From Vanilla planifolia (lineage: Eukaryota > Streptophyta > Magnoliopsida > Asparagales > Orchidaceae), in NCBI GenBank assembly GCA_023846275.1, contig CM043869.1:32990737-33054736 (forward strand): a stretch of 64,000 nt of DNA. Direction: 5' to 3'. Below are positions 47,971 to 59,558 of this stretch, in pieces. Made by a program: the position numbers and the translations under genes. The notes under the pieces are model-generated. The model searched no databases and was not told where the DNA came from. It worked only from the letters and a program-made list of their open reading frames with translations. Positions within the stretch are counted from its first letter, which is position 1, and each line of letters starts with the position of its first letter.

Positions 47971-49790
47971 AAAATATTTGATATAATAAAATTTTTATTT
48001 TAAAATTATTGTATTCTTTGATGTGATAATTACAAAACTAAGCTAAATAAATATCATGTTAAGCTTAGTGTTATTTTATTTTAATTATTAAGATGCTATT
48101 TTTATATTTGGGTTTATAGGACCAAGGACTATAACATCTGAAACTGATGAAGATTAAAAGCTTAACTTGCTAATTTTGAAGTTGAGAAATGAGCTCTTTG
48201 TGAAGTGGCTAATCAACAAAAAAATATATTCTTAAACATCTATATGATTAGTATGTTAAATATTTCTTTTCTTTATAATTATGATACCTAGGATCATAAT
48301 CATGATTCAAGTATATTTGAGTTATTTTTTTGTGATACATTAGGTTATATTTGATTTTTAAAATCAAATCTTTTTAATTTTAACTTTTATATAAAAAATA
48401 TATTTAAAAAAAATAAAAAAAATTATATAAGAATTGAGTCATGTCAAGCGGCTTGGGCCAAGCCCAAAGGCTATGGGGAGCTGTAGGAGAACAGACGAAT
48501 AAGAATTGAGTCATGTCAAGCCTGAGTCTTAGCCAAGGTACAATTCTATAGCATTTTGCGTTAAATCGGATCAAGGGATCACACTCATGAACCTAGTTTA
48601 AGCATTTCAAATTGAGTTGGACTTGAAATTGCAAAGTTTTGGGATTGGGTCAGGTCAAACTCATGTATATTATATATGTATATATGTGTCTTAAGTAATG
48701 ACCTCCTAAGAGCATCATGTGACAGCTAACCTCACTAAGCTATCTTAATAGTGCAAAAGAACTATTATATACCACAAAAAGTCATATATAATTTCATAAT
48801 GTGAGGCTAAAAATGGCATTTTATTGCTTCCTAGCTTGAGCAAATCAATGTTGTCTGATTTCTTGTTTTCACAATCGAATGGTTATGATCACGTCCATCT
48901 TTTTGAATAATAGATTGTATATAGTCATCCATCTAAAAGCGTGATTGAGTAACTGAGAGCTTCTTCACATTCATGAATGGTGATCTTGCACATCATCATC
49001 ATCCATTCAGCATACAAGATCTAATAATCCAAATCAAATCCTACTGGGATTAGATATGGACCCCTTTATTCATTATTTTGATTGGACGGTGCGTGTGTTG
49101 TCTGCCTAAATCAGGTGGTAACTACTTTTAATCTTTGTTTTCTCATTTCCTATAATGGCTATCTTTTGGGAAAATATGTTTCTAATTGTTTGAAGGGTTA
49201 TTTTGGCATTTTTTTTGTTTGGACTATAAATTAAGATCATTTGATAATATTTTTTATTGATGAATCAACTTGAAAAGCTAAAAAACACTCAATAGAAGTC
49301 CAAAACTAAGAGCTTCATTTTCACAACATATTTTATAGGAGTTTTGGGTTTCATTTTTTATTTATACTACTCTCATTTACAATCATTTCAGATTAAATAA
49401 CATTTATTTCATTAGTTTGTTGTGTCACTCTTGTTTAAAAAAATCGAAGGTGTAAGATCTTTATATGTGTCAATTTTTGTAAAGATTTCATCTTTTTTCT
49501 TGCAACCAAATTTATTATGATTTTTTGTCTCATTGGAGCATTGGTTTATACTTGGTTTACACCTACAAGCTTTGACAAAAGGAAGTGGCTAATGGATGCC
49601 TAATCGGTGAGATGTTGGAACGGATTTTTTTGACGAACCACTTAAAAAATCTTAGTGCCTTGTTGTGTAATTTTTCTTTTTCATTCCATTGAACAATATT
49701 TTTAAAAATAAATTTTTGTTACTAAGCATAAAATTTTTCTTTAATCAAAAATATTTTTTTAAATAAAAAAAATTTGTTAAAGGCATAGTT
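47970..49790. other. Foreign 1.8 kb segment interrupting the old gypsy RT
   Basis: Gypsy homology stops at the RT N-terminal block and resumes at the protease-RT linker. The intervening DNA has no recognised protein. It contains a 20-base-plus direct repeat (aagaattgagtcatgtcaag at 48429 and 48501) and a moderately GC-richer patch at 48.43-48.67 kb. Insertion ends and target duplication were not identified. Confidence 0.5.
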
Positions 49791-49799
49791 TTGCTCCTC

Positions 49800-50410
49800 C
49801 TCACTTGTGTATTGAACCTCACACAATTCACATTAATTTAATTTCTCAATTAAGTGGTTACCCTAACATGTCCTCTAAGAACATTTTTAAATATTTGCAT
49901 ACCACTAGCACATCTTATATTCAAGGTTCCATTAATTATGTAACTTTATAGAATCTAGATAACCCTCGCATCCTTTTTGTATCAACTTGTCAACCTTCGA
50001 TGTCAATATGAGTAGTATCTTTCGTCCTTTACCAAAATAAACTTCCTTCATCCCATCATCCATATGAATGTTTATCCTTTTCTCCCAACATTTAACAATA
50101 ATCATGTGTTACTAATTAATTCATTTTCAAAATGATGTCAAATTCTTTTATATCAATTATAATTAATTTTTTGTTGAACTATTTTTTATTCATTTTTATG
50201 TTCTCTTTGATGTAATTATTTACTATTATTTATTTTCTAGTAAGCATTATAACAACTAAGGGTGACTCTAGGTTATACTTATCAATTACCATGCTCATAG
50301 CTAATGTGATTGTGATAAACGAATGCAATGCTCCACAATCAAAGAGAACCTTCAAGAGTTTATTTAAAACTTCTGAAGTACACATGATAACATATGTGGA
50401 TGATACAACA
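49800..50410 (-). pseudogene. Gypsy protease and protease-RT linker remnant
   Basis: At 50290-50352 the minus strand reads VLFDCGALHSFITITLAMSM, the retropepsin active-site block with DCG in place of DSG/DTG. Further on, GMKEVYFGKGRKILLILTSK and KVDKLIQKGCEGYLDSI, then YLKMFLEDMLG and EIKL, match the linker that leads to RT (family ...FPDVFPEDLPGLPP.REIEF). Confidence 0.7.
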
Positions 50411-51500
50411 TTAATGAACTAATGTTGTCCACTTAAAAATATCTATTTTTGGTCTTCTTAAGCTCATTGTACTATATGTTGTGCACCTTTGTACATATGA
50501 TAGGCACAAAAATGCTAAAATAGAAGCCAAACCTAGTTTTCTTCTTTCTCAAACTCATCTTAACTTCACTAATACTTACACAAGACATTTTCTTCGTTCT
50601 TTAGTTTTGTACATTATTGTAAATCCTATGAGAAGGAAAGAAGATGGATAAGAACAAAAACTAATCCCATCCCCAAAACACATATTTTGCTCATCTTTTA
50701 CAATTTCTCCTTCATTGGGTTTCTTCCTTCTTAATGCTTCTCCTTACTCTCCTCTTCTTTCTCATTTCTTTTTCCTACTACTGTAGCATAGCCTTTCCTT
50801 CTCCATCTTGGAACCTCCTCAGACTCTTACTTTCAAATTTCTCCAAAACTCTTCCAATAGCTAAAATGAAAAAACGCATGATAAAACCAATATTAAAATC
50901 CTAATATATCTTTATTAATGCATAGTAATTCTAATTTAGTTCCAATAATTTCAACTAAAAACATATAAGCTCCTTTAAATTAATCTTCTTAATGATATAT
51001 ACTTGAATCTTTGATGCAATTTTGCCAAATTTCATATTTTTTAAGACAAAATCAAATTTATACTATTATATTTTAATCTCAAAGCATAAACTTTATTTGT
51101 CTATGAAAAGACTAATTACATATTTAATCTTATAATTATAGTTTTACACAATACTTACATATTCAGACATCATGATGCATGCCCATCATGTTTTAACACT
51201 AAGCAGATGAGTCGTTCTTAATTTTTATCATTGCTTGAGGAAGATTCATTTGAATCAGTCCAGATATCCTTCATAATTTTCTTCTTCCTCTAAATTTTTA
51301 TCTTCTCCAACTTTTTAATGAAATTTAGACATCTAAGACATGTGCCTTGGCTTTCTACATGCATGACATACTACTTTGCTTGGAATTTTTGTCTAGTTGT
51401 CTAGTATTTTCCTACTAGCTTTCATGCATTACAACATTTTAGTCATCATGATAAACCATAAGAAATGAGAGCTACCTCATCACCACTTGATGACTCAACC
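50410..51500. other. Unassigned AT-rich part of the old element
   Basis: This should hold the end of gypsy gag on the minus strand. No zinc knuckle or gag core was recognised. Confidence 0.3.
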
Positions 51501-51539
51501 CCTGAAGATGAATTAAATCTTTAAGCTTCTTCTTCCTCA

Positions 51540-51950
51540 GTTTTTAGCATGTCAAAATTTGTTTCCTCTTTCTTGTGCCTAGCAGACTTCATTTTAGTTG
51601 TCATTACCTCATCCATAAGCTCATCAATGGAGAGATTTGATATTATGTTATTTTGATAGAACTCTCAAGACATTTCTAACTTATTCACTGGTAGAAAAAA
51701 AAAACTTTTCCAAGATTTGTTAACCTATTAATAGTATTGATAAATCGTGTAAAGAAAGATATGATAAACTCATTGTAGTTCATGTTAAAAAACTCATAGT
51801 TATTGATTATCATGTTAATCTTATTATCTTTAACTTGAGACATACCATCATTGGTAAGATGAAGTTTCAACCAAATTTTATTTGCAATCCTTAGAATCAT
51901 AAGACTTATATATGGATGCTGCAAATTCCCCATTCACCTTTCCAACAATT
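51540..51950 (-). pseudogene. Copia-type gag fragment (UBN2-like)
   Basis: The minus strand has an 82-codon open frame (51933-51685). From RIANKIWLKLHLTNDGMSQV through KINMIINNYEFFNMN and FTRFINTINRLTNLGK it matches the copia gag core block (family ...EIWDKLEVTYEGT..VK.SKI..L...YE.FKM...E.I..M..RF..IIN.L..LGK). Beyond the stop, homology continues as SIDELMDEVMTTKMK (51.55-51.65 kb). The preceding residues (MGNLQHPYISLM) do not fit gag and come from the neighbouring fragment. Confidence 0.7.
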
Positions 51951-52210
51951 ACTCATGAATTGGACATATTTATGAAACAATAAGGTCTTCAATAAGCAAT
52001 GATGCTTCACTATTCTCATATCTCATTCATGAAATCAGTGGTGATCAAAGAAGTATGGCTTATTTTCTAACAAGTAGTCAAATGGACCATCTTCAAAAAT
52101 CTATCAACAACAACCATTATATAATTTTTCCCCTTGGCTATGTAAGATAAGCCTAACATAAAGTCCACGATGCAAAATATTAATTACTCTGGCATTTAGT
52201 TGGATTCTAT
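51935..52210 (-). pseudogene. Second gypsy integrase core fragment
   Basis: The minus strand reads DFMLGLSYIAKGKNYIMVVV, DRFLKMVHLTTC and, in another frame, VQFMSNCWKGEW. These fit the integrase core blocks MDFV.GLP.T..G.D.I.VVVDRFSKMAHF and D.KF.SHFWK.LW. It is distinct from the integrase at 45.9-46.4 kb, so a second gypsy copy contributed. It abuts the copia gag fragment directly. Confidence 0.65.
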
Positions 52211-52486
52211 GATTCTTTTTAGAAAATAGCTCACTAATGCCTTTTTTAACTACACCATTAATGGCTTCTGTAAAAATTGCAAATAGTTGTTCACAATGTC
52301 TTAAATAACTAAGACAACAGATTCAGAAAAATTTCTTATTATATTCTTATAGTTTATATGGAACTCACCACTAAAAAGTGAGAGACGATGAGAGGACATT
52401 CCTTATCCTAAAGTGGTTGAATCCTCATTCAAGTAATGAGCCATAACAATCTTCTCATAGAAATCTCTTTCCTTGATTCAATCACT

Positions 52487-52500
52487 CTCTAATACCACTT
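52487..52500 (-). other. Candidate primer binding site
   Basis: The minus strand reads AAGTGGTATTAGAGAG, close to the plant LTR-element primer binding site TGGTATCAGAGC, preceded by ...tttgtaca, which could be an LTR end. The element it belongs to is unclear in this mosaic. Confidence 0.35.
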
Positions 52501-54760
52501 GTACAAATGGCCAAACCCACAAGATAGGAGTGAAGTACAAGATTTTAATAAATTTTGAATTTAATTTTTGAAAACTTTTCTATTGTGATGACAATAATAA
52601 AGCATAAATCTTTTAGGTGATTTAGCTCCAAACAATAAGCCTATGTCTACCCAATAAAATGACCAAGCTTACTCTAAAAATTGACTTTTTCTTAAAATAG
52701 GTTAGAGAATACCTTTACAAATTGATCCAAAGGGATCCAAGGATGGCTCAAAAAAGCTAATAAAATAAATAACTAAGATGAATTAAAATATAATGTGTCT
52801 CACACAAAACCAATTGCAAAAAGGTATATAAAAACTTTATATTGTAAGCTTGTACAAGAGATCCTATGTTAGAATCAGTGAGTGATATCCACATAAAAGG
52901 AGTAAATTATGACAATTTAAATTTAAACAATCTCAGATATTGCAATAAAAGAATGTTTTTTGCTTAATGGCTCTTATAAAGTTTATTTTAAAGAATGGTT
53001 GCTAACTTTGAAAACTTTTTATGTTGGAGCATAAATATAAGAAGTATACAATAATATTTTTAAGTGATTTGATTAAAACCCAGATCTATATCCACCATTA
53101 GCTAAAAGTCCAATCTTGCACTCAAATGAGTCACCTTTATCAAAAATATTTTAGTATTAACTGTAACTAATATTCCAATAAAATATTTCTTAAAAAAATT
53201 TCTTAAGTCATGTGATTAAATTCTCCAATTGATTGATTCATTTGATATTGAGATGTATAATCTAAAATACTTAAAAAAAATATATTTATAAAATAAATGA
53301 TGATTTTATTGCCATCAAATTAGTGGAATAAAAGCTAAGGGTTCAACTTCATATAAATAGAGCAAATTACAAGTGATACACTATAATGATAAAATGAATA
53401 TTTAGAATGATATTATTGATTATTATAAGAATGAGTGCTTGAGGACTGTTGATTTAAACTTGAGAAACTCTTCACATACAGCTCAGGAATGCAAAAGATT
53501 TGAGCATTGTAAAAATTGGAGCGTATATCTATTTTAGAATGAGTCTTTTTTTGTTAGTTCCATCTCATAAAATTTATAGGGTCTTGTAGGCATAAACCTT
53601 TTGGCAAACAACTAAAGTAATCTCCAACAATATGATAATGGCTAGAATTTAATTCGTAAAACTATTGTGTAAGTGGTATAACATTTTCATACACATTGTA
53701 AGTTGAACATAAACATATTGTATGAAGGTCATGAAATGAATTATACATATCATACATTTAATGTATTTTATATTATTTGAAAAACAAGTTTTCTTATGAT
53801 CTTCTTGTTGCCTAAGAATTTAATGATTAAATGTATTAATTGTTTTTAATGCACATGAGTGCTAAGAGAATGAAGAAAGTTGAGTACGCATGATGATTTG
53901 AAAATGATCCTAAGTGTCACATGAATTTGAGCATAGGTTTTGACAATCTAACCCAATAAAATAATATATAAAATTTGCTCAAGATGATTATAACACCATC
54001 AATGGGCAAAAGGTTATCCAAGCTCTTATAGTATGAAATTCTCTAACCATGTTGATTTCATATGGTGGTGCTCTCCATGTAGGTATTGTATTACATCAAG
54101 GAATCTCTTCTAAATATTTTATCATAATATCTCTGAGAAAACAATCTTAAAGTAAAATATTATTGAACATTAATTTATTATCTTTTTATTATCAAACTCT
54201 TATATGAGTTTATGGCCTTAATATTTGTTATATTCTCTTTGTTGCTTGACCCAGACTTCTGTAAAAAAGAAGAATTCCATAAGAGTCATCATACTTTTTA
54301 TTAAATCTTTTAGACCCTTTTAGAATAAGTAACATCTTTGTTTTTTTTTTGTAGCTATTAATTATTATATATACCTTATAAATTTTGAAAATGTTTAGTT
54401 TTATTTTATAATGGTCAACCCTCTTTAATATAACCTTAAATAATCATCTTTAATCTTCTCCAAAGCTAACTCTAAAATGTATCATTCTAGAAAAGCTTCT
54501 TCACTTCTGCTTTGCTACACAAACTCCCTCACTTTCACTCATAGCATTCCCAAAATTTTTCTAAAATCCTCATGTTGAAGTTAAATGACCCTTTTTTATA
54601 TTCCCATAACTAACACACCTTTTCGTTTGACCTTCATTGGATGTGCCCCCTCACCTAGTCGCTTCTTGGTTTTGATGGTTATTGTTGCTTAAAGTTGTCA
54701 TCTGCTCACATTTCTCACTTAGGTTTAGGCAATTAAGGTTAGTATTTTAGAAACATAAAT
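52500..54760. other. AT-rich, no assignable feature
   Basis: I see no protein homology or clear repeat. Part may be LTR of the fragment primed at 52.49 kb and part gag/leader of the old gypsy element. Confidence 0.3.
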
Positions 54761-55383
54761 TTAAAATAAAATCAAAACTTTAAAACATGTGATATATTTT
54801 ACCTTTTTCTTTTCAAATAATCTTCAAAAATTTGTCAATCAATTTTATATGAATTGACTCAACAAATTTTACCCTTCATCCAATTTTCTTAATTTTTCAA
54901 CATCATTTTGTTGTTTTCATAATTTTCTCATCTAAAAATCTTTGTAAAAATTATTTTATAATTTTTTTAAATGTTTTGCTCTTTATTTGATGACCATAAC
55001 ATTTCCTTTTTATGACAAGACAATTTTAAACTAAGTATCTCTATGAACTCCATTTCTTAGTTTAGCTTCATAATTTCTAAACTCAATTGATATTTATCAT
55101 AATTTATGATATGCATTAATTCTATAATTTAAATTATTATTTAATTTCTATATATCTCTTATCTTTAATTTATAATGTAGCCATTTTTTATTTTCATTGA
55201 CTTTCTATCATTAGATTATCGATAATTATACTCTTACTTTTGAAGTCACATCCATTCTTTTATGATTTTACCCCTTTTTGACCTTGTACAATGTTTTTAA
55301 AAATATAATAAATTTCTCAAAAATTCAAAATAACTTTAAAACAATTATTAAATTTATTTTTTTATATATTTGGGATGCTATAC
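54760..55383 (-). repeat. Diverged 5' LTR of the old gypsy element
   Basis: This is the partner of 44640-45236. On the minus strand its outer end (about 55383) begins near gtatagcatccc, a plausible decay of TGTTACAGCCCC, the common gypsy LTR start. The inner end is not defined; similarity may extend lower (tctccaaagctaac at 54459 resembles 44373 and 44426). Confidence 0.55.
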
Positions 55384-55449
55384 TTTCCTTTTGTTTTGAT
55401 ACTTGACTTTCTCTTAATTATAGAGCTCATCAATCTAATTTTTCCTTAA

Positions 55450-57989
55450 CTCCAAAAGAGCATTATGAAAAGAGTCTTAGTGGGCATGAACCATATACCA
55501 AAAGAAGCTACGATAAATAGAGTTGTCATCAATGTAGTGCTGAAGAATGAAGCAAGCACCCTCCAATGAAAGTAATCCAAAGGTTGGTGGATCTTAACTT
55601 TGAGTACTACATTTAGATAAAGGATTACATATCATGCTTAGAGAGGAACCCCTCTCCTAGTTTAGTCTTTGTGGAGGCAATAAGTGAGCATATTTATTCG
55701 ACTTTAGATTTGTTGAAAGTAAAGAGACTAGTTAATCAATGAGGTTGGTGAGGTCAAGTTAAGTACAATGTCTTGAAAATTTTAATAATGAAGAAATTAA
55801 ACTAATATTATATGATCAAAATAAAAATAAAAATATTAGATGTATAAGCAAATAAATATAACATGTTTTTAATGTCATGTAGAAATAGATTAAATTTAAT
55901 TAATAATAAAATATTTTAAAATATTTAAATTAAATATTATCAAATAAAACTCATCAAGATAAGCTTACAATATTTGTTTTCTCTCAAATTAAGTTCATTT
56001 AAATTATTATGATTATTTTAAATTTAAATATTAATATGAATATAAATGATTTGATTAATTTAATTATTATGTACACAAAAAACTACAAAAAATAGTCCCT
56101 ACCCATCAATGTTATCACATTTGCACCACTTATAAGATATCCCTTTTCTCATGTTCATAGACAAGGTGACTTCTCATCACCATTGTTCCCATTCTCATGG
56201 TTGATTACTTTCATTATTAGTTGTCCCACTAGTGTCAACCACTATTATTACCTTAATTTTTACTTATTTCTAATGAAAGAATAAGCAATCATTGCAATAA
56301 GCATAACCATAAAATGCTAACGTTACTACTTTTAAAATAAACTATTATTTTTAAATAATATTTAAAATTATTAATGCACATATCATCTTTAGGGTCATTT
56401 GTTAAAAAGTTTAATTCATTCATTTCTACTTTTGTTTTATAATAATCATCTTTGATATAGTTTTGACAAAATGGAGCATTTTCTTAATTAAATTTGAGGA
56501 ATAGTGTATTTCAAGCTAAATTATTTGTTACAATTTAACCCATAATCTTACTTTTGAGAGAAATATATAATTTTTCTTTCTCAACGAAAGAATATATAAA
56601 TTTCTAAGTTTATTATCACAATTTAAAAACTTATAAGCTTAGTTCACAATACTAGAATCTCACTATCATAAAAGGAGTGTTTACAAGAGAAAAATGAGAG
56701 AAGTACAAGTCATGATCAAAACAACTATAAGCATTGTTATTAATAAAACACATTAACTTTGAACTTTAATTAATTTTTTTGTCTAAATCCCTTTGCTAAT
56801 AATACTATAAAACTTCGATGCTTTTGTAAAAAAGAAACATCGAAAAGTGAGAACAAATAATTAAATAATATTTTAAGAATTTGGAATTATCATATACTTA
56901 AATTAAATTGAAAATGATGACTCAAGATTCATTAAAGATCATATGAAGGTGAAATTATAGAATCTCAAATATAATAAAAAAAAATCAAAGTTTACAATTA
57001 TTTTAAATTATTTATTTTTTATTTTTTTTTAGATTTTTAATAATTATAATATTTTTAAAAAATTATATATTACTAAAATGAAATATTACATCTCAAAGAA
57101 AAGAGGTAATCTAAAAAATAAAGAGTACAAATTATTTAAAATATAATAATATCAAGTATGTAAAAATTAAGATTTTTTAGTAAAAAAATAGAAATTCGAA
57201 AATTTATAAGTAACCATTATGAGATTAAAAAAATTTTAAAAATAAATAATATTATTAAATAAACTCAAAAAAATGTAAAAATGTTTTAGGACCTAGAGTA
57301 TAGAAAAATAAGCAAAATGAAATTTTCAATTATCCAAATCATTTTGAACAAGCTTGTAATGGGAATTGGCAAGAGGCATTTTGCTAAGACAATTATAGTT
57401 AACTACATATATTATACTAGTATGATGTATAATATATCAGACAATATAATAGGAGCATGTAACATTACTCCATACCAGTTGTTCTATTGCTTAATAAAAT
57501 GATTAAGTGCATGGATCATGCTTGTGCAACACATATATAAGAAATTATGATGAGAGTAAACAATATTACATGAAACCATCTATTCACTCATTTAAATGAT
57601 TTAAGTGCATGTATCATATTAGTACAATACAAATATCGAACTAATATGCTGATGCATAATATACAGATCATGAATCATACTTGTACAACAGATTATTACG
57701 ATTAAGGTTAGGCTACTATGCATACATATTATTGATCATAAAAATATAAAAAGCGATATGGACTAATACGATTAATGATTGGAGATATTACTTCATCATA
57801 TTAGTGCAGTAATAAAACCAGATTTGTATGATCCATTCTTGGACTATTCAACCAAAATTAGACATAGCTCGTATAGTAGTATATATGGCATCATACTTTA
57901 AAATGTTATTGTTGAAATATCACCAAGGCAAAAATCATGTAAGTATGAAATGGGAATTTGGCTAGTACATTCATGTTTTGAACTAACAT
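55450..57989. other. AT-rich spacer between gypsy elements
   Basis: No gene was found. 57,490-57,900 contains GTAC-centred words like those at 14.5-15.6 kb. The last five bases before the LTR (aacat, 57985-57989) would be the target-site duplication if the element's right end, outside the window, carries the same word. Confidence 0.4.
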
Positions 57990-58268
57990 TGTAACAGCCC
58001 TAGTTTTATCTTATATTTTTTATAGAAAGAGCTCTGTGAGACGAATCCAACGATGTTTAATTTGTAATTTTCGGAGCTCTAATGAATAAATTATGAATTT
58101 TTGAAGATTTGGGATAAATTTGTAACGTAGAGGATAGATCTGTAATTTTTAAATGTCGGCTTAGTTCAAATCCGATTGGCGGAGGATATATTTGCAAATA
58201 TAAAATTTAGAAGGGGTTTTCTGCAAAAACGTGGTTCACGAACCAAGGCTTATCAGTTTCGACCGCGT

Positions 58269-58278
58269 TTATAAAAGG
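58269..58278 (+). promoter_or_regulatory. LTR TATA box
   Basis: The sequence TTATAAAAGG sits in GC-rich surroundings, about 280 bases into the LTR, directly upstream of a G/C-rich leader (ccgaccgagg). It is the expected RNA polymerase II promoter of the element. Confidence 0.65.
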
Positions 58279-58724
58279 CCGACCGAGGTGCGTTTGGAAA
58301 AGCGCTTCTGCGAAAAAAGGCGGCGAAGAGTTACCGGAGTGCGACGGCGAGATTTCGGAGAAATATCTTAAAGAAGTTTATGCACGCTACATTAACATCT
58401 AACGAGGATTCCGGGAGCATTGGACGCGACAGTAACGGCCGGCGAGGATTTCCGGCAAGCGACAGTGAAGGTCGGCGAAGGCTTCCGTAAGGTAAAAAAA
58501 ATATTTTTTTTATTCGTCGTTAAGGTTATTTAATTTTCCGGTGAGCGGGGGAGACCGAGAGGAGGAAGCCGAGCCGGATTCGGTTGATTCAGCACATGAA
58601 ACAGCCGATCCAGCGCCGGCGAAAGATTTCGGCTTCGCCGGACGCGAGAGAGAGAGGGGGGACTGCGTGAACCGGTCCAGGCTTTGGACCGGGTTACGCC
58701 GTTGAATCGGATGCGGATGCGCGC

Positions 58725-58920
58725 GGTCCAGCACGTCGAGCGCGCGGTCCAGCGCCCAGCGCGTTCGGTCCAGCACGCCCAGCGCCCGGTCCAGCGCCCA
58801 GAGCGCGCGGTCCAGCGCCCAGCGCGCGCGGTCCAGCGCCCAGCGCGCGCGGTCCAGCGCCCAGCGCGCGCGGTCCAGCGCGCCGAGCGCCCGGTCCAGT
58901 GTCGCGGGCGGTCCAGCGCC
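58725..58920 (+). repeat. 21-bp GC-rich tandem array
   Basis: The word ggtccag recurs at 58725, 58746, 58767, 58788, 58809, 58830, 58851, 58872 and 58893, exactly every 21 bases, then at 58910. The typical unit is cgcggtccagcgcccagcg, two bases short of the period. The unit length is a multiple of three, so one frame stays open (heptad RAVQRPA repeated), but this is likely a by-product. Two further ggtccag words follow at about 58988 and 59013. Confidence 0.93.
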
Positions 58921-58921
58921 T

Positions 58922-59095
58922 GCGTAAGCCAGATTTACTTTTTTGAAAATCCGTTTGGAAAAGCTTTTAGAAAGCTTTTTCTGCGCGGGCGGTCCAGCGC
59001 CGAACGTGCGCGCGGTCCAGCGGGCGGTTCAGTGCCGCGTAAGCCCATCTTTTGGGATTAGTTTGGGGTGTGTTTGGGAAAGCTTTTAGAAAGCA
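58922..59095 (+). repeat. Direct repeat flanking a second GC-rich patch
   Basis: The segment 58922-58981 (gcgtaagcc...tttggaaaagcttttagaaagc) recurs at 59037-59095 (gcgtaagcc...tttgggaaagcttttagaaagc), with ggtccag-type sequence between. Confidence 0.8.
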
Positions 59096-59558
59096 GAATT
59101 TTTAACTATTTGGGAATAATTTTTAGAAAAAGCAACTTTTGGCAAATAAACATATTTTAACTTGATTATGTTTGCACTATGGCCTTGTAGGACATCAAGA
59201 AAACCAATTAGAAGTTGACAAGAAAAATTTGGTACAACAAATCCAGGTAGAATAATTTTCTAACCCTGTGATGTAGCACGATATTATGTGTTTTTACATG
59301 CTTTTCTTACTGTTATAGAATTTTGATTGTTGCATATGTTTATGGTATAAAAAGAAAGGAATATTATGGTGTGGATTATTTATGCATTTGCATGAAAAAC
59401 TGAAAAGAAAGAAATAACATGGAAAGAAAGAATATGATACAATATGCTAAAGAAAGAGATGAAACAATATGGCATGAAAGGACTTTTGATATGACATGGA
59501 TTGATGTTTGGAAAATGACAAATAAAACAATGGGATTCCCAGAGAACATTATCCTCAC

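Larger units (their letters stand above)
45236..54760 (-). mobile_element. Very old Ty3/gypsy element, minus strand, with nested or mosaic insertions
   Basis: Read on the minus strand, the domain order is protease (50.29-50.41 kb), protease-RT linker (49.8-50.1 kb), RT (47.55-47.97 kb), RNase H (46.95-47.35 kb) and integrase (45.84-46.4 kb), the gypsy order. It lies between LTR-like segments at 54.76-55.38 and 44.64-45.24 kb. All domains are broken by stops and frameshifts. The gap between the linker and RT (about 1.8 kb where only about 0.1 kb is expected) shows an insertion, and the stretch 50.4-54.7 kb is longer than a normal gag and holds foreign fragments. Confidence 0.72.

Noticed and set aside
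58684..59061. A 125-codon open frame with a repeated RAVQRPA heptad
   Set aside because: It is translation of the 21-bp LTR array, whose length is a multiple of three; there is no start context or homology, and the opposite strand is open as well.
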